64,000 nucleotides of DNA from Myxococcales bacterium (GTDB lineage Bacteria; Myxococcota_A; Polyangia; Polyangiales; Polyangiaceae). A program made the translations under genes and the position numbers. The notes under the pieces were generated by a model. The model was not told the DNA's origin. It did not search any database and was given only the letters and a program-made list of their open reading frames with translations. Of the stretch, positions 25,595 through 35,500 are shown piece by piece. The stretch covers positions 87,811-151,810 of the forward strand of contig JANYHK010000120.1 in assembly GCA_025359105.1 (NCBI GenBank), written 5' to 3'. How positions within the stretch are numbered: position 1 is the first letter of the stretch; every line of letters starts with the position of its first letter.

Positions 25595-26460
25595 TCCGGC
25601 GCGAGGTCGTCCACGCCGACAACCTGACCGTGCTGGAGCGCTTGTCCGACGCCTCGTTCGATCTCGTCTACGTCGACCCGCCCTTCAACACCGGCAAGCG
25701 CCAGCGCCGCGCGCACATGAAGACGGTGCAGAGCGAGACGGGCGATCGAACCGGCTTCGGCGGCAAGCGCTACGCGACGACGCGCACATTCGCGTCGAGC
25801 TTCGCCGACGCGTTCGACGACTACCTCGGCTTCCTCGAGCCTCGCATGGTCCACGCGCGCCGGATCCTGAAGCCCACGGGCGCCCTGTACCTGCACCTGG
25901 ACTACCGCGAGGTCCATTACTGCAAGGTCATGCTCGACGGCATCTTCGGCCGCGACAACTTCCAGAACGAGATCATCTGGGCGTACGACTACGGCGCGCG
26001 CACCACCAAGAAGTGGCCAGCGAAGCACGACACGATTTTGTATTATGCAAAGAACGCCGCCGAGGTGTTCTTCGACGCCCAGGCCGTCGATCGCATCCCG
26101 TACATGGCGCCGGGGCTCGTCGGACCGGAGAAGGCGGCGCGCGGCAAGCTCCCCACCGACACCTGGTGGCACACGATCGTGAGCCCCACCGGCAAGGAGA
26201 AGCTCGGCTACGCGACGCAGAAGCCCGTCGGCGTGGTTCGTCGCGCGGTGATGGCGTCGTGCCCCAAAGGCGGCCGCGTCCTCGATTTCTTCGCCGGCAG
26301 CGGGACGACGGGCGCGGCCGCGATCGAGCAGGGCTGCGGGTTCCTGCTCGTCGACGAGAGCGCCGAGGCCATCACGGTCATGAAGCGCCGCTTCGCCGGC
26401 CAGAAGGTGAGCTTCGTGTCCGTTCAGGAGCTCTTGAACCGAGCTTCGTATTCTGGGTGA
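25591..26460 (+). CDS. DNA methyltransferase, beta class (N6-adenine or N4-cytosine)
   Basis: 289 residues from a GTG. The catalytic motif IV is DPPFNTG at about residues 29-35, the target-recognition region follows, and the AdoMet motif FFAGSGTTG comes near residue 234. The order IV, recognition region, then I marks the beta class, which methylates adenine N6 or cytosine N4; DPPF favours adenine, as in DPPY enzymes. TWWHTIVSPTGKEKLGYATQKPV is the usual motif X-like segment before motif I. No restriction endonuclease is nearby, so it is probably an orphan modification enzyme. Its last 37 bases overlap the convergent hydroxylase gene. Confidence 0.88.
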   Translation: MIRREVVHADNLTVLERLSDASFDLVYVDPPFNTGKRQRRAHMKTVQSETGDRTGFGGKRYATTRTFASSFADAFDDYLGFLEPRMVHARRILKPTGALYLHLDYREVHYCKVMLDGIFGRDNFQNEIIWAYDYGARTTKKWPAKHDTILYYAKNAAEVFFDAQAVDRIPYMAPGLVGPEKAARGKLPTDTWWHTIVSPTGKEKLGYATQKPVGVVRRAVMASCPKGGRVLDFFAGSGTTGAAAIEQGCGFLLVDESAEAITVMKRRFAGQKVSFVSVQELLNRASYSG

Positions 26461-27167
26461 AGCGTGCCGAAGAGGCGGTCCCAGAGCAGCGTATAGAAGC
26501 CGAAGTTGTGCGTGGGCTCCGCGTGGTGCTGCGCGTGGAAGGAGCTGGTGCCGATGTGGCGGAGCGCCGGCCACGAGACCCACGCGCGCGGGAAGGGCTC
26601 GACGCCGACGTGACCGAGGACGCCGAACGCCACGTTCAACGTGAGGTACAGCGACATGCCGAGCCACGACGCGGAGTAGATCGCGATGACGACGAGCCAA
26701 AGCCCTCCGAACGAGAGGGCCTCGGCGGGGTTCAACACGAAGAGCGTCAGCGGGCGCGGCTTGTCGAAGCGATGATGAAGCCGATGCAAGAGCGTGAAGA
26801 ACCACGGGTGGTGCGCGAGTCGATGGAGCACGTACATCGCCAGATCCATGGCGAGCACCAGGACGACCACGTCCGCGATCGCCCACACGCCGACGTCGCT
26901 GCGAAAGCGGACCACGCCGGCCCGCCACGCGAGGAAGCCAACGTAAGTGACCACCGTGTTCAGGATGACGGCGCTCACCGCGGCGGCGATCTCGGTCTTC
27001 GTGACCGGTCCCGGGTGCGCCGCGATGCGCCGCCGGCCGAAGTAGCGCACGACGATCGCGCCGAAGCCGAGCGCCGCCGCGAAGACGACCAGGTTCTGCA
27101 CGAGCAGAAGGAGCGCCGCGACGCCGAGCGGCATGGCGCGAAGGGAGGTGATCGCGCTCTCCGGCAT
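26424..27167 (-). CDS. sterol desaturase / fatty acid hydroxylase family membrane protein
   Basis: 247 residues from the ATG at 27167. Di-iron membrane oxygenase with the His-box pattern HRLAHH (about 113-118), HRLHH (about 127-131), and SFHAQHH towards the end, all facing the cytoplasm between hydrophobic segments. Members hydroxylate or desaturate sterols, fatty acids or carotenoids; which lipid is used here is unclear. It converges on the methyltransferase, and the coding ends overlap by 37 bases, so the last 12 codons of each share DNA. Confidence 0.82.
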   Translation of the reverse strand: MPESAITSLRAMPLGVAALLLLVQNLVVFAAALGFGAIVVRYFGRRRIAAHPGPVTKTEIAAAVSAVILNTVVTYVGFLAWRAGVVRFRSDVGVWAIADVVVLVLAMDLAMYVLHRLAHHPWFFTLLHRLHHRFDKPRPLTLFVLNPAEALSFGGLWLVVIAIYSASWLGMSLYLTLNVAFGVLGHVGVEPFPRAWVSWPALRHIGTSSFHAQHHAEPTHNFGFYTLLWDRLFGTLHPEYEARFKSS

Positions 27168-27403
27168 GGCTGCGTGGAGATAGCACCTGACGGGGGTGGC
27201 GGGGCGCATCGAGCGAGCTCAACGACGAAGGCGAGCTTGGCCGTTGTGGAATGTGCATCGGTCGTCTTTGCGCTCTCGTGCCGCCGCCGCGCGCGTGACT
27301 GCGCGGAGTCTGCTCTCGCCTGCGCGACCTCTGCGCAGCGGAGTCCCACAAAAGCCCGCAAATGCGCGAAAACACCGCGGCGCGCACGTTGCAGGCTAGC
27401 ATC

Positions 27404-28831
27404 ATGATGATGATGAGCTCGAGGATCGGCCTTGGCTTTGTGCTCCTGACCGCCGCCCTGGCGCCCTTGGCATGCGTGTCTAGCTCGCCCTCGAGCGGGG
27501 GGCCCGCCACCCCGGACAGCGGCATCTACACGCCGCCCGACGGCGGTGGCGTCGATCCCCCCGTCCAGAGCGAGTGCGTCGCACCGACGAAGGGGCCGAC
27601 CGTCCACCCCGGCTCCGTCAACGCCGCGGAGACCTGGACCGCGGATACGAGCCCGCACATCATCCAGTTCGACACCTCGATCTACAAGCCGCTCACCATC
27701 GAGCCGTGCGCGGAGGTCCTCCTGCCGGGCGGCGCGTCGCTCCTCATCCGGAACGAGGGCACGATCATCGCCGAGGGAACGGCGACCAAGCGCATCCACA
27801 TCGGCGCGAAGGATCCCACCAAGCCGTTCACGCAGATCCGCTCCTACGGTCCCGCCGCGCGCTTCGCGTACACCACGATCGACGGCGGCGGCGTCGCGGG
27901 CAACACCGCCGTCTACAACGCCGGGACGATCGATTTCCAGGGCGACGGGCTGAAGCCGACCCAGCAGTCGCTCTTCGTCGATCACGTCACGATCGCGGGC
28001 TCCGCGAGCAACGGCATCGTGCTGCGCGACAACGCGGGCTTCACGCAAGGCTCGAACGCGCTCGTCATCAAGGGCTCGGCGGCCTATCCGATGAGCGTCT
28101 TCGCGCGGACCGTGGGCGGGATCCCGGTCGGCGCCTACACGGGCAACACGATCGATCAGATCCTGCTCCCCACCGGCAACACGGACACGATAAACGAGAC
28201 GACGACGCTCCACGAGCGCGGCGTGCCGTACGCGGTCGGATCGCCGGCGAGCGCCGGCGATCTCGTGCTCGACGTCCAACAGACCCAGAACCCCGTGACG
28301 CTCACGATCGAGCCGGGCGTCGAGATGAAGTTCAAGAAGGGCGGCGTCTTCAGGATCGCCAATTTCGCGGGCAGCAACCCGGCGCGCGCCACGCTCCTCG
28401 CGGTCGGCACTCCCGAGAAGCCGATCCTCTTCACCTCCAACGAGCCCACGCAGGCGCCCGGCGACTGGCTCGGCCTCCGCTTCGGCGACATCCCCACGGC
28501 GCAGAACAAGCTCGACTACGTGCACGTCGTGAACGCGGGCGGCGCGAGCTCCGGGGGATCCGGCTCCTGTCCCGACAACGACGAGCTCATGAACGACGCC
28601 GCTATCCGAATCTACGGTTGGCCGACGAGCCAGTTCATCACGCACACCGAGATCACCGGCAGCGCGACGAACGGCATCGACCGCGGCTGGCGCGACGACC
28701 GGGACAAGATCGACTTCCTGGACGGCATCAAGTACACGGGCATCGCCCTCTGCAACCAGACCTATCCGCCGAACGCGGCGAACGTCTGCCCGCAGCCCAA
28801 GAGCGCGGTCCCTTGCCCGAAGACGCTGTGA
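27404..28831 (+). CDS. predicted lipoprotein with parallel beta-helix-like body
   Basis: 475 residues if translation begins at the first of four consecutive ATG codons (27404-27415); any of the four could be used. A signal ends in a lipobox (PLAC), followed by a Ser/Gly/Pro/Asp linker. The body has repeating strands such as IRNEGTIIAEGTATKRIHIGA and IEPGVEMKFKKGGVFRIANF, the pattern of right-handed beta-helix surface proteins. Cys pairs near the C-terminus may form disulfides. It is probably displayed on the cell surface; substrate binding is not known. Confidence 0.65.
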   Translation: MMMMSSRIGLGFVLLTAALAPLACVSSSPSSGGPATPDSGIYTPPDGGGVDPPVQSECVAPTKGPTVHPGSVNAAETWTADTSPHIIQFDTSIYKPLTIEPCAEVLLPGGASLLIRNEGTIIAEGTATKRIHIGAKDPTKPFTQIRSYGPAARFAYTTIDGGGVAGNTAVYNAGTIDFQGDGLKPTQQSLFVDHVTIAGSASNGIVLRDNAGFTQGSNALVIKGSAAYPMSVFARTVGGIPVGAYTGNTIDQILLPTGNTDTINETTTLHERGVPYAVGSPASAGDLVLDVQQTQNPVTLTIEPGVEMKFKKGGVFRIANFAGSNPARATLLAVGTPEKPILFTSNEPTQAPGDWLGLRFGDIPTAQNKLDYVHVVNAGGASSGGSGSCPDNDELMNDAAIRIYGWPTSQFITHTEITGSATNGIDRGWRDDRDKIDFLDGIKYTGIALCNQTYPPNAANVCPQPKSAVPCPKTL

Positions 28832-28868
28832 TCAGGGCTTCAAGGGCGTGACCCTCGGTGGCGCGCTG

Positions 28869-31310
28869 TCAGCGCATGTCCTGACGCGACCAGAGCTGCA
28901 GCGGCGTCCCCACGCCGGCGCCGGCGAGGTACTGGAGGCGGTCCGGGCTCAAGAAGAGGACGTCCGTGCGGCGCCCGCCCTCGAAGCGCCCGGCGACGAC
29001 GACGAGGCTCGTCAGCGTGCGCGCGAGCTGGAAGCCTGCGCGGCCGCCGCTCGAGACGTAGAACTGGGGGAACGGCTGGGTCAGGAGCGTCACCCCGACG
29101 TCCGCCGTGCCGTCGCCGTCGAAGTCGCCGACGATGACCCAGTCGAGGTTCGTCGTCGACGGGCCGCCGAGCGCGGTCCAGGAGCCCTGCGCGGCCGACG
29201 AGATGGAATACTTCCCGCCGTTCATCGAGAAGACGTCGGTCTTGCCGTCGTGATCGAAGTCGCCGAAGCGTAGCGCCGACATCGGGAACCGCGAGGTTTG
29301 CGCGGGGAGCCAGTTGCGGCCGCTCGACGCGACGAACCACGCCGAGCCGGTCGTGAGGAAGAGGTCCTGACCGTGGAAGGTGTCGCCGTCGAAGTTGCCC
29401 GCCGCGATGTCGGTGATGGGGACCGGCGCCGGGAGGTTCGAGAGAAAGCGCCACGAGGAGACGCCGCCCCACGAGACGTCGAGGGTGCCGCTCTTGCGCA
29501 CGGTCACGACGTCGGTGCGGCCGTCGCCGTCGAGGTCGGCGAAGCGCAGCTCGGACGCGAGCTCGGTGGCGCGCCGCAGGTGCCGCCACTCGGACTGCCC
29601 GCCCGACGAATAGTACCAACCGACGCCGGTGCCCATGAACACGTCGTCGATGCCGTCCCCGTCGAAGTCACCGGCCGCGAGGTTCAGGCTGGGATCGTCT
29701 ACGCCGAACGCGTTGTTCGAGGTGATGTCGAAGTTGACGGGCGTGGACGTGGAGTCGGCGTCCGTGTCGAGGTTGTCGACGGCGTCGCCGCGCGACTGGC
29801 GGAAGACGTTCCCGTCGAGCAGGCCCTTGCGGCACTGCTGGCCGCGGATCTTCACGTTCGTGCGGTCCGTCCCGAAGAACGTGTTCCACTGGATGTGGAC
29901 GTAGTCTCCGGCGAATCCGCCCTGGTAGAGCGTCGAGTCCCACCAGGGGTTGTCGCTGCCGTGCACGTCGAAATCGTGGAAGGTGTAAAACCCCGCGTAG
30001 TAGGAGGGCGCGCGGCTCAAGACCAGGTTGTCCTGCGCGATGTACCCCGTGGACCCGCGGTAGTCGCATGCGATGCTGTGGCGGTTCAGGTACTCGACGT
30101 TTCCCTCGAACAGAGGAAACGCGCCTTGCCAGCTCGCGAAGCCGTAGCCGCCGTTGTTCGCCTCGTTGTTGTGCGAAAAATTGCGCACGACACGGACGGG
30201 CGTGGGGCGCGGCATAGGGGGCGGGTTCGCCGGGCAGGCCTTCTCCTCTGCCCCGTCGGCGCCGTCGACGATGAGGGCAGCTTCGGTGAAGTGGGACAGC
30301 TCGATGTGGTCGACGAGGACGCGGTTGCCGTCGAAAATCTGGATTCCTCTCGCGCCGCGATCGGCGTCGATGGCATCCGACGGTCCGAAAAGCCGGAGCC
30401 CCGTCACGCGGACGTCATTGGCGGCGATCGTGAAGACGGGGGACGTAGTGTTGGACCTGGACGTGATCAGCGGGCCCTCGTCGGTGAGCTTGCGGTAGCC
30501 CCGGAGCGTCACGCCTTCCGCGATCGGGGTTTCGAGCGTCGTCACGTCGTACGTGCCGTCCATGAGCTCCACGACGGTCCCCCACGTCGCGGCGCGGAGC
30601 TTCGCAACGAGGTCCGCCCCGTCCGACGGCCGGACGAAGCCCGAGTGCGGCGCCCTCGCGCTCTTGTCGAGCGGGACGAGGCGCAGGTACTCGGGCTCGG
30701 TGACCTCGCGCCGGCCGAGCACCAGCGGCGTCTTGGCGCCCGTCACGTCGCCCTGCGGCTTCACGACGAATTCGCGGTTGATCGGCAGGTCGAAACCTCC
30801 GATGCCTCCGATGCCCCCGATCGTCGCGGCGGCGCGCGCAGCTCCCTGGACCGCCCGCTGTTCCACGAGCTGCCGGCGATGCCCGGCGATGATGGAGTCG
30901 CCGTCGAGGGCGAACTCCTGCGCGTCGGAGCCGTTGCACGTCTGGAGCTCCAGCGGCGCGCCCGCGACCGGTGCTCCGCCGCGCGCGCCGATGCAGAACT
31001 GGGTGCCGACGTGCAGCGTGACGTCGTGAAACCCGGAGACCTCGCGCACGCCCACCTGCTGCGCGACGGTTCCGTTGCACCAATACAGGGTCACGGGCGA
31101 GCCGACGGCCCAGTACGCTTGCCCGCCGAAATCGAGGCACATGCGCCCGAGCGCCTTCACGGTGAACATCGGGTCCGCGGGCGGCACGACCGCCGCCGTG
31201 CCGAGCTCCGCGCCTCCCGCCCCGAGCACCTCGCCGTCTCCGCTCTCCGTCGCGCAGCCCGCAAGAGCGAGCGCCAAGACAACCCCCGAACCCACCGATG
31301 TATATCGCAT
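28869..31310 (-). CDS. large lipoprotein with lectin-like, beta-helix and FG-GAP regions
   Basis: 813 residues. The signal ends in a lipobox (LALAGC). A ricin-B-like segment (about 50-135) has Cys and Q-x-W-like strands such as GAPLELQTCNGSDAQEF. The middle (about 200-525) is a parallel beta-helix of the polysaccharide-lyase/NosD kind, with VRVTGLRLFG and IQIFDGNRVLVDHIELSHF. The end (about 530-813) has at least four FG-GAP/VCBS units, each with a calcium-type DFDGDGxxD loop. It probably binds or degrades a polysaccharide at the cell surface; the catalytic residues of lyases are not clear. Confidence 0.7.
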   Translation of the reverse strand: MRYTSVGSGVVLALALAGCATESGDGEVLGAGGAELGTAAVVPPADPMFTVKALGRMCLDFGGQAYWAVGSPVTLYWCNGTVAQQVGVREVSGFHDVTLHVGTQFCIGARGGAPVAGAPLELQTCNGSDAQEFALDGDSIIAGHRRQLVEQRAVQGAARAAATIGGIGGIGGFDLPINREFVVKPQGDVTGAKTPLVLGRREVTEPEYLRLVPLDKSARAPHSGFVRPSDGADLVAKLRAATWGTVVELMDGTYDVTTLETPIAEGVTLRGYRKLTDEGPLITSRSNTTSPVFTIAANDVRVTGLRLFGPSDAIDADRGARGIQIFDGNRVLVDHIELSHFTEAALIVDGADGAEEKACPANPPPMPRPTPVRVVRNFSHNNEANNGGYGFASWQGAFPLFEGNVEYLNRHSIACDYRGSTGYIAQDNLVLSRAPSYYAGFYTFHDFDVHGSDNPWWDSTLYQGGFAGDYVHIQWNTFFGTDRTNVKIRGQQCRKGLLDGNVFRQSRGDAVDNLDTDADSTSTPVNFDITSNNAFGVDDPSLNLAAGDFDGDGIDDVFMGTGVGWYYSSGGQSEWRHLRRATELASELRFADLDGDGRTDVVTVRKSGTLDVSWGGVSSWRFLSNLPAPVPITDIAAGNFDGDTFHGQDLFLTTGSAWFVASSGRNWLPAQTSRFPMSALRFGDFDHDGKTDVFSMNGGKYSISSAAQGSWTALGGPSTTNLDWVIVGDFDGDGTADVGVTLLTQPFPQFYVSSGGRAGFQLARTLTSLVVVAGRFEGGRRTDVLFLSPDRLQYLAGAGVGTPLQLWSRQDMR

Positions 31311-31501
31311 TCTCGGCGCCTAGAGCAATGACCATTCCAGCCGGCGCCTCCGCGCGGATCGCGTGGAGCTTCGTGTGGCGCGCCGCCGCGAAGGGTAAAA
31401 GCGCCACCGCAACAGAGTTGCAGTGCAACGCGATGCGCGGGCGAAGGCGGCCCTCGTCGTAAGGAGAGCGCGTAAGTGAACGGCGTTGCCCCCAAACGGG
31501 G

Positions 31502-33316
31502 CTAGCGGAGCTTCGAGAGCTTCGTTAGCGGACGAAGCCGCCGCGCCATCTCGAGGATGCGCTTCGCTTCGCGGGCGTCCACCGGGCTCGTCTCTCCCCC
31601 CTCGTCCAGCGCCGTCAGCGCCGCGAGCTCCGCGACGTCACGCTTCGCGATATCGGCCAGCGTTCCATACGCCGACAGCGCCGCCGCGAGCGCGGGGATC
31701 GACCCCCGGTAGCGCGCTGAGACCATCTGGTCGAGGAGCGGCCCAAGCGCGAAGCGGCCGAGAACACGCGGCGCGCCTCGCACGTCGAGCTGCATCAGGA
31801 TGGTGTTGCTCGCGACCAGGAGCGTCTGCCCCGTCGGGTCGAACGCCCCCGCGTCGACCGAGAACGCGAAGCCAATGACGGGATCGCTACCACGAAGCAA
31901 GACGTGCCCGGCCAGTGTGAGAAACGAGCCGTCCTCCGCCAGGACGAGCGCCGCCGCCGTCGACGCGAGCGACGACTGCATCTCGCTGGCATCGAACTCG
32001 TCCGCGACGATCCGGACCTTCGCTTCGCTCGTCATCCACGAAAGCGGCAACCCCGATGCGTCGAGCTCCGGCTCGAAGATCGCGGTGCCGTCGAGCGCGC
32101 GAACCACCCAGCCATCGGACAGGTGCGTCGATTCGAGCCCGCCGAGTCGCACCATGACGAAGCGCCCGCAAGCCGAGACGATCTGATCTCGTCGCGATCG
32201 AACGGGAATCATGGGCTTGCCGAGCTGGCCATCGCGCAGACGCAGGGGAAATGTCGCGGTCGGAAGCGACACGAGCGCGTCGCCGCCGGGGGAGGCCGAG
32301 GCGAGCGAGAGCCCCACGACACGTCGCAGCTTGCTTCGGTCCGGGTCCGGGAAGACATCCGCCTCGGACAGCTCGCGCGTCGCCCTTGGGCTCTCGATCG
32401 ACGGCACCAGCGCGAGCCGTTCGCGCGCGATCCACTCGGGCAGCGTCGGCGACGCGTCGTGCGCGTGCACGAGGCGCTCGAACGCCAGCTGGAGGAAGCG
32501 CCCGAGCTCGAGCAATGCAAGCGTCCCGACGTCGAGCTCACGCGATCGCGCGAGCGTCTGGCTCACGTAGACGACCTTCGCAAACGCGACATTGATCGGC
32601 CCGGGGTGCTCCATCCCGCCGGGCCCGCGGACGAACGGCCGGAGCGCAGGCGGCGGAACCGGGAGGACGCGCACCATGAGCTCGCTCGGCCGAAGTCCGT
32701 GCCGCGCTTCGAACGCGGCCGCGCGCTCGGGAGAGACGGCATCGAGCGCGGCACACAGTCCCGAGCTGCCGCTTCCCGCGAGCGCCTCGTCGTACCAGCG
32801 CGCCTCGTCACCGAAGTGCCCCTCGGCCCACGCCGGCAACGAACCGAGCCGGCGAAGCTGCGTGTTGATGCGATGGAGCTCGCGCAAGCCCGGGTCGAGC
32901 GCCTCGACGGCAGGAGGCTCCCACTCCCACAGCGCGGCGCCCGGGCTCGGTCCGAGCGTCGCACCCGGCGGACCGTAGATCTCGCCTGCGTGCCACCACG
33001 CTTCGCAGCGCGCCACCGCGAGAACGGCTTCACGCGACGCCTCGAGCACCTCGGCGACGAGCGGCACGAGTCGGGGATGAAGGCAGGCGCTCGCGAGAGC
33101 GACGTGCCCCGACCGACGCGCGCGCGCCTCGGGCTCGGAGAGAGGACCGAAGATGACCTGGCTCGCGATTCCTTCGCGATCGGGCACGAGTCCGTGACTG
33201 AAGATGCTGCCGCTCGTCACGACGCCCGCACTCGGAGACCGCGCCGGATCGGCGAACGCGCGCGCGCTCGCCACGATGCGCGAAACGTCGTCGGAGGTGA
33301 AGCCCTCGCCGTTCAT
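31502..33316 (-). CDS. RNA polymerase beta' N-terminal-like protein, no zinc finger or active site
   Basis: 604 residues from the ATG at 33316. Residues about 27-290 track the clamp/N-terminal part of RNA polymerase beta': SAGVV (beta' FGEV), VPDREG (KPERDG), IFGP, then GHVALAS (GHIELAS), WYDEAL, and LMVRVLPVPPPALRPF (WMILTVLPVLPPDLRPL), followed by INVAFAKVVYVSQTLARSREL, in the place of LNDLYRRVINRNNRLKRLL. The zinc finger between IFGP and GH is replaced by about ten residues, and the catalytic NADFDGD is absent. The second half has strand-rich, propeller-like units such as GAFDPTGQTLLVAS. It cannot polymerise RNA; it may bind polymerase or sigma. The similarity is from my own alignment by eye. 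Confidence 0.6.
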   Translation of the reverse strand: MNGEGFTSDDVSRIVASARAFADPARSPSAGVVTSGSIFSHGLVPDREGIASQVIFGPLSEPEARARRSGHVALASACLHPRLVPLVAEVLEASREAVLAVARCEAWWHAGEIYGPPGATLGPSPGAALWEWEPPAVEALDPGLRELHRINTQLRRLGSLPAWAEGHFGDEARWYDEALAGSGSSGLCAALDAVSPERAAAFEARHGLRPSELMVRVLPVPPPALRPFVRGPGGMEHPGPINVAFAKVVYVSQTLARSRELDVGTLALLELGRFLQLAFERLVHAHDASPTLPEWIARERLALVPSIESPRATRELSEADVFPDPDRSKLRRVVGLSLASASPGGDALVSLPTATFPLRLRDGQLGKPMIPVRSRRDQIVSACGRFVMVRLGGLESTHLSDGWVVRALDGTAIFEPELDASGLPLSWMTSEAKVRIVADEFDASEMQSSLASTAAALVLAEDGSFLTLAGHVLLRGSDPVIGFAFSVDAGAFDPTGQTLLVASNTILMQLDVRGAPRVLGRFALGPLLDQMVSARYRGSIPALAAALSAYGTLADIAKRDVAELAALTALDEGGETSPVDAREAKRILEMARRLRPLTKLSKLR

Positions 33317-33520
33317 CCCCGCTTCATAGCAGCGCCGGAGGGAAGTGCCCGCGCGGCGTGCCCGCCCCACCGTTCACCACCCGGGCGGCGGCGTTCGCGC
33401 CCGAGGTGAAGCGGCGCCCCGTTCGTTACCGCTGCGCGAACACCGCGGCAGCCCGTACGCGAGCGACGACCACCTCCGAGCGCGCGCTCGAGCTCGCAGG
33501 CGAGTAGCGAAGGCCCACCG

Positions 33521-34642
33521 TCAGTTCGGGCACTCGTCCTTGTAGTCCCTGCCGCACGGCGCACCGGCGTCGACCTCGGGACCGATCGGGCCGAGCTTGG
33601 CTTGGGTCGCGATGAAGCCGATGCCCACCGAGAGCGCATCGCAGCGCGCTCCCTTCCCGTCGGCGGCGGCGGCGGCCATGATGTCCACGTCGCGACAGAT
33701 GACGGGTTTGATCCGTTGATAGACGACACTATCCCCGCACAGGTGGCCTCCCGGAACGACCGGGTCGTCGAACGCCGCGAGAGCCGTGAGCAGACTGCCC
33801 GTCGACCAGCGGCCGGCGATGACACCGTCGAGGAGGCGCCAGAGCCCCGCGTCGTTCGTGAGGCGCGCGACGATCACACCGCTCTTGACGTCGACGGTGA
33901 GGTTGACCTTCCCTGCCACGACGAGCGGGAAGTCGACGTGCGCCACCAGGACGCCATCTTTGACGTACGCGCGCGAGTCCACGAAGCGCGGAAGGAGCAG
34001 CGCGCCGCCGGCGACCGAAGCGCCGTTGATGAGCCATGCGTCGTTCCCGTCGAAGCGCGGCGCGACGTGAAACCCCGCGTCGGAGAGCGGCGTACCGTCG
34101 GACACGAACAGAGATAGCTCGCAGACGGCGTCGTTGGGCTGCCCGTTGTATTCGTGGAGCACGAAGAGAAGTCCCGTGCGCCCCAACCTGATGTAACGGT
34201 TCGCCTGCGCCTCGTCGACGACGTTGGCCGTGTAGGCCGACAGGCTGCGCAAGAGATCGCTCTCTCCGTTGTCGATGCCACCGTCGCGGTCGCACGGGAC
34301 TTGTCCGGGGCCGACACATGACGGAGGTCCGGGACACGTGCAGCTCTCGTCGAGATCGAAGCCCGGCGCAGGCCCGGCGTCTCCGAAGCCCAGATTCAGC
34401 GACTGGAGTCCGAACGTGAGATCTACATTTCCCTGACTTGGATCGCTCGACTCGGGGCGCCCCGGCCACCGCGCGAGCGGGCATCCGGCATCCGCGGCAT
34501 CGGGCTGCGGCGCCGCGGTGTCCCCTGAGCCAGCATCGGACGGGGAGCTGCCGGGTTCGCTTATCTGGAAGAGGAGCGAGCACGCCGCGCTCGCCGTCGC
34601 GACGACGAACGCCGAGGCCAGGAGGACGCGCGGCGGGGCCAC
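33521..34642 (-). CDS. predicted lipoprotein of unknown function
   Basis: About 373 residues; the open frame runs much further upstream, but the signal peptide (RVLLASAFVVATASAAC) begins shortly after GTG codons at 34642 and 34657, so one of these is likely the start. No ribosome binding site decides between them. After the lipidated Cys the protein has an Asp/Gly/Ala/Pro-rich linker, a Cys cluster (CTCPGPPSCVG) and a beta-rich body without a recognised domain. It lies downstream of the kinase and PEGA-like genes on the same strand. Confidence 0.55.
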   Translation of the reverse strand: MAPPRVLLASAFVVATASAACSLLFQISEPGSSPSDAGSGDTAAPQPDAADAGCPLARWPGRPESSDPSQGNVDLTFGLQSLNLGFGDAGPAPGFDLDESCTCPGPPSCVGPGQVPCDRDGGIDNGESDLLRSLSAYTANVVDEAQANRYIRLGRTGLLFVLHEYNGQPNDAVCELSLFVSDGTPLSDAGFHVAPRFDGNDAWLINGASVAGGALLLPRFVDSRAYVKDGVLVAHVDFPLVVAGKVNLTVDVKSGVIVARLTNDAGLWRLLDGVIAGRWSTGSLLTALAAFDDPVVPGGHLCGDSVVYQRIKPVICRDVDIMAAAAADGKGARCDALSVGIGFIATQAKLGPIGPEVDAGAPCGRDYKDECPN

Positions 34643-34697
34643 CCCCTGAACGTACACCGCACGGGCGCGCGTTGAGTAGGCGTCGGAGGGGCCTTCG

Positions 34698-35500
34698 CTA
34701 CCGGCGGAGGTAGGCTCCGCGGAGCGAATCGCGCGGCTCGGAACGCACCGTCGGGCGCGCGAGGTACGTCCAGACGGCGATCGCCCCAACCACGACGCCG
34801 ATCCCAAGCGACACGTCGCCCGCGACACGGTACGTGGGCAGTGGCTGCTGGTCGCCCAGGTGATGGGCGTGAAGGTCTCCGTACTTTTGCCACGCCAACG
34901 CGCCGAAAACGCCTGCCGTGGCCAGTGCGAGCGAAGACGCCGCTCCGAGGATCCAGGCCTGCGGGGGCACCGGCCGCGTCTCGATCGCTTCGACGTTGCG
35001 TGCCGTCGGCGCGACTTGCGGATGGGGCCGCTGCCACACCAGGGACACCGGGCGACGCTTCACGCCGACCGCGACGAGGATCTCGATCTCCTGCGGCGGC
35101 ATGCCAGGAGCGGTCCCGCGAACGCGATGTTGACCTGGGTCCACCTCGAGCGCGTTGCCGTTGACCGGGCGGTCCTCCGCGGAGCCATCGACGGCATACC
35201 GGGCGCCGAGGAGATCGTTGCCGAGTGAATCCTGGGCGGTGAGCACGATGCTCGGGCGCGCAGCGTCGTTGGCATCGAGCCACTCGCGGCACGACGCCTG
35301 AATGACCTCGGGGCACGTCGGATCCAGGCATGACAGCAAGCTCTGACGCTCCTCGAGCAGGTGTTGCTCGGCCCGCAAGCGCTGCGCGTCCAGGGCAGCT
35401 GCGCGGCAAGCCTCGAACTCGGCCGCCGCCGCCGGTGCGGGCACGCTGAACGCGAGGGCCAGTGGCCCCAGAGTCGCGCCTACCACACGCCGCCACCCAG

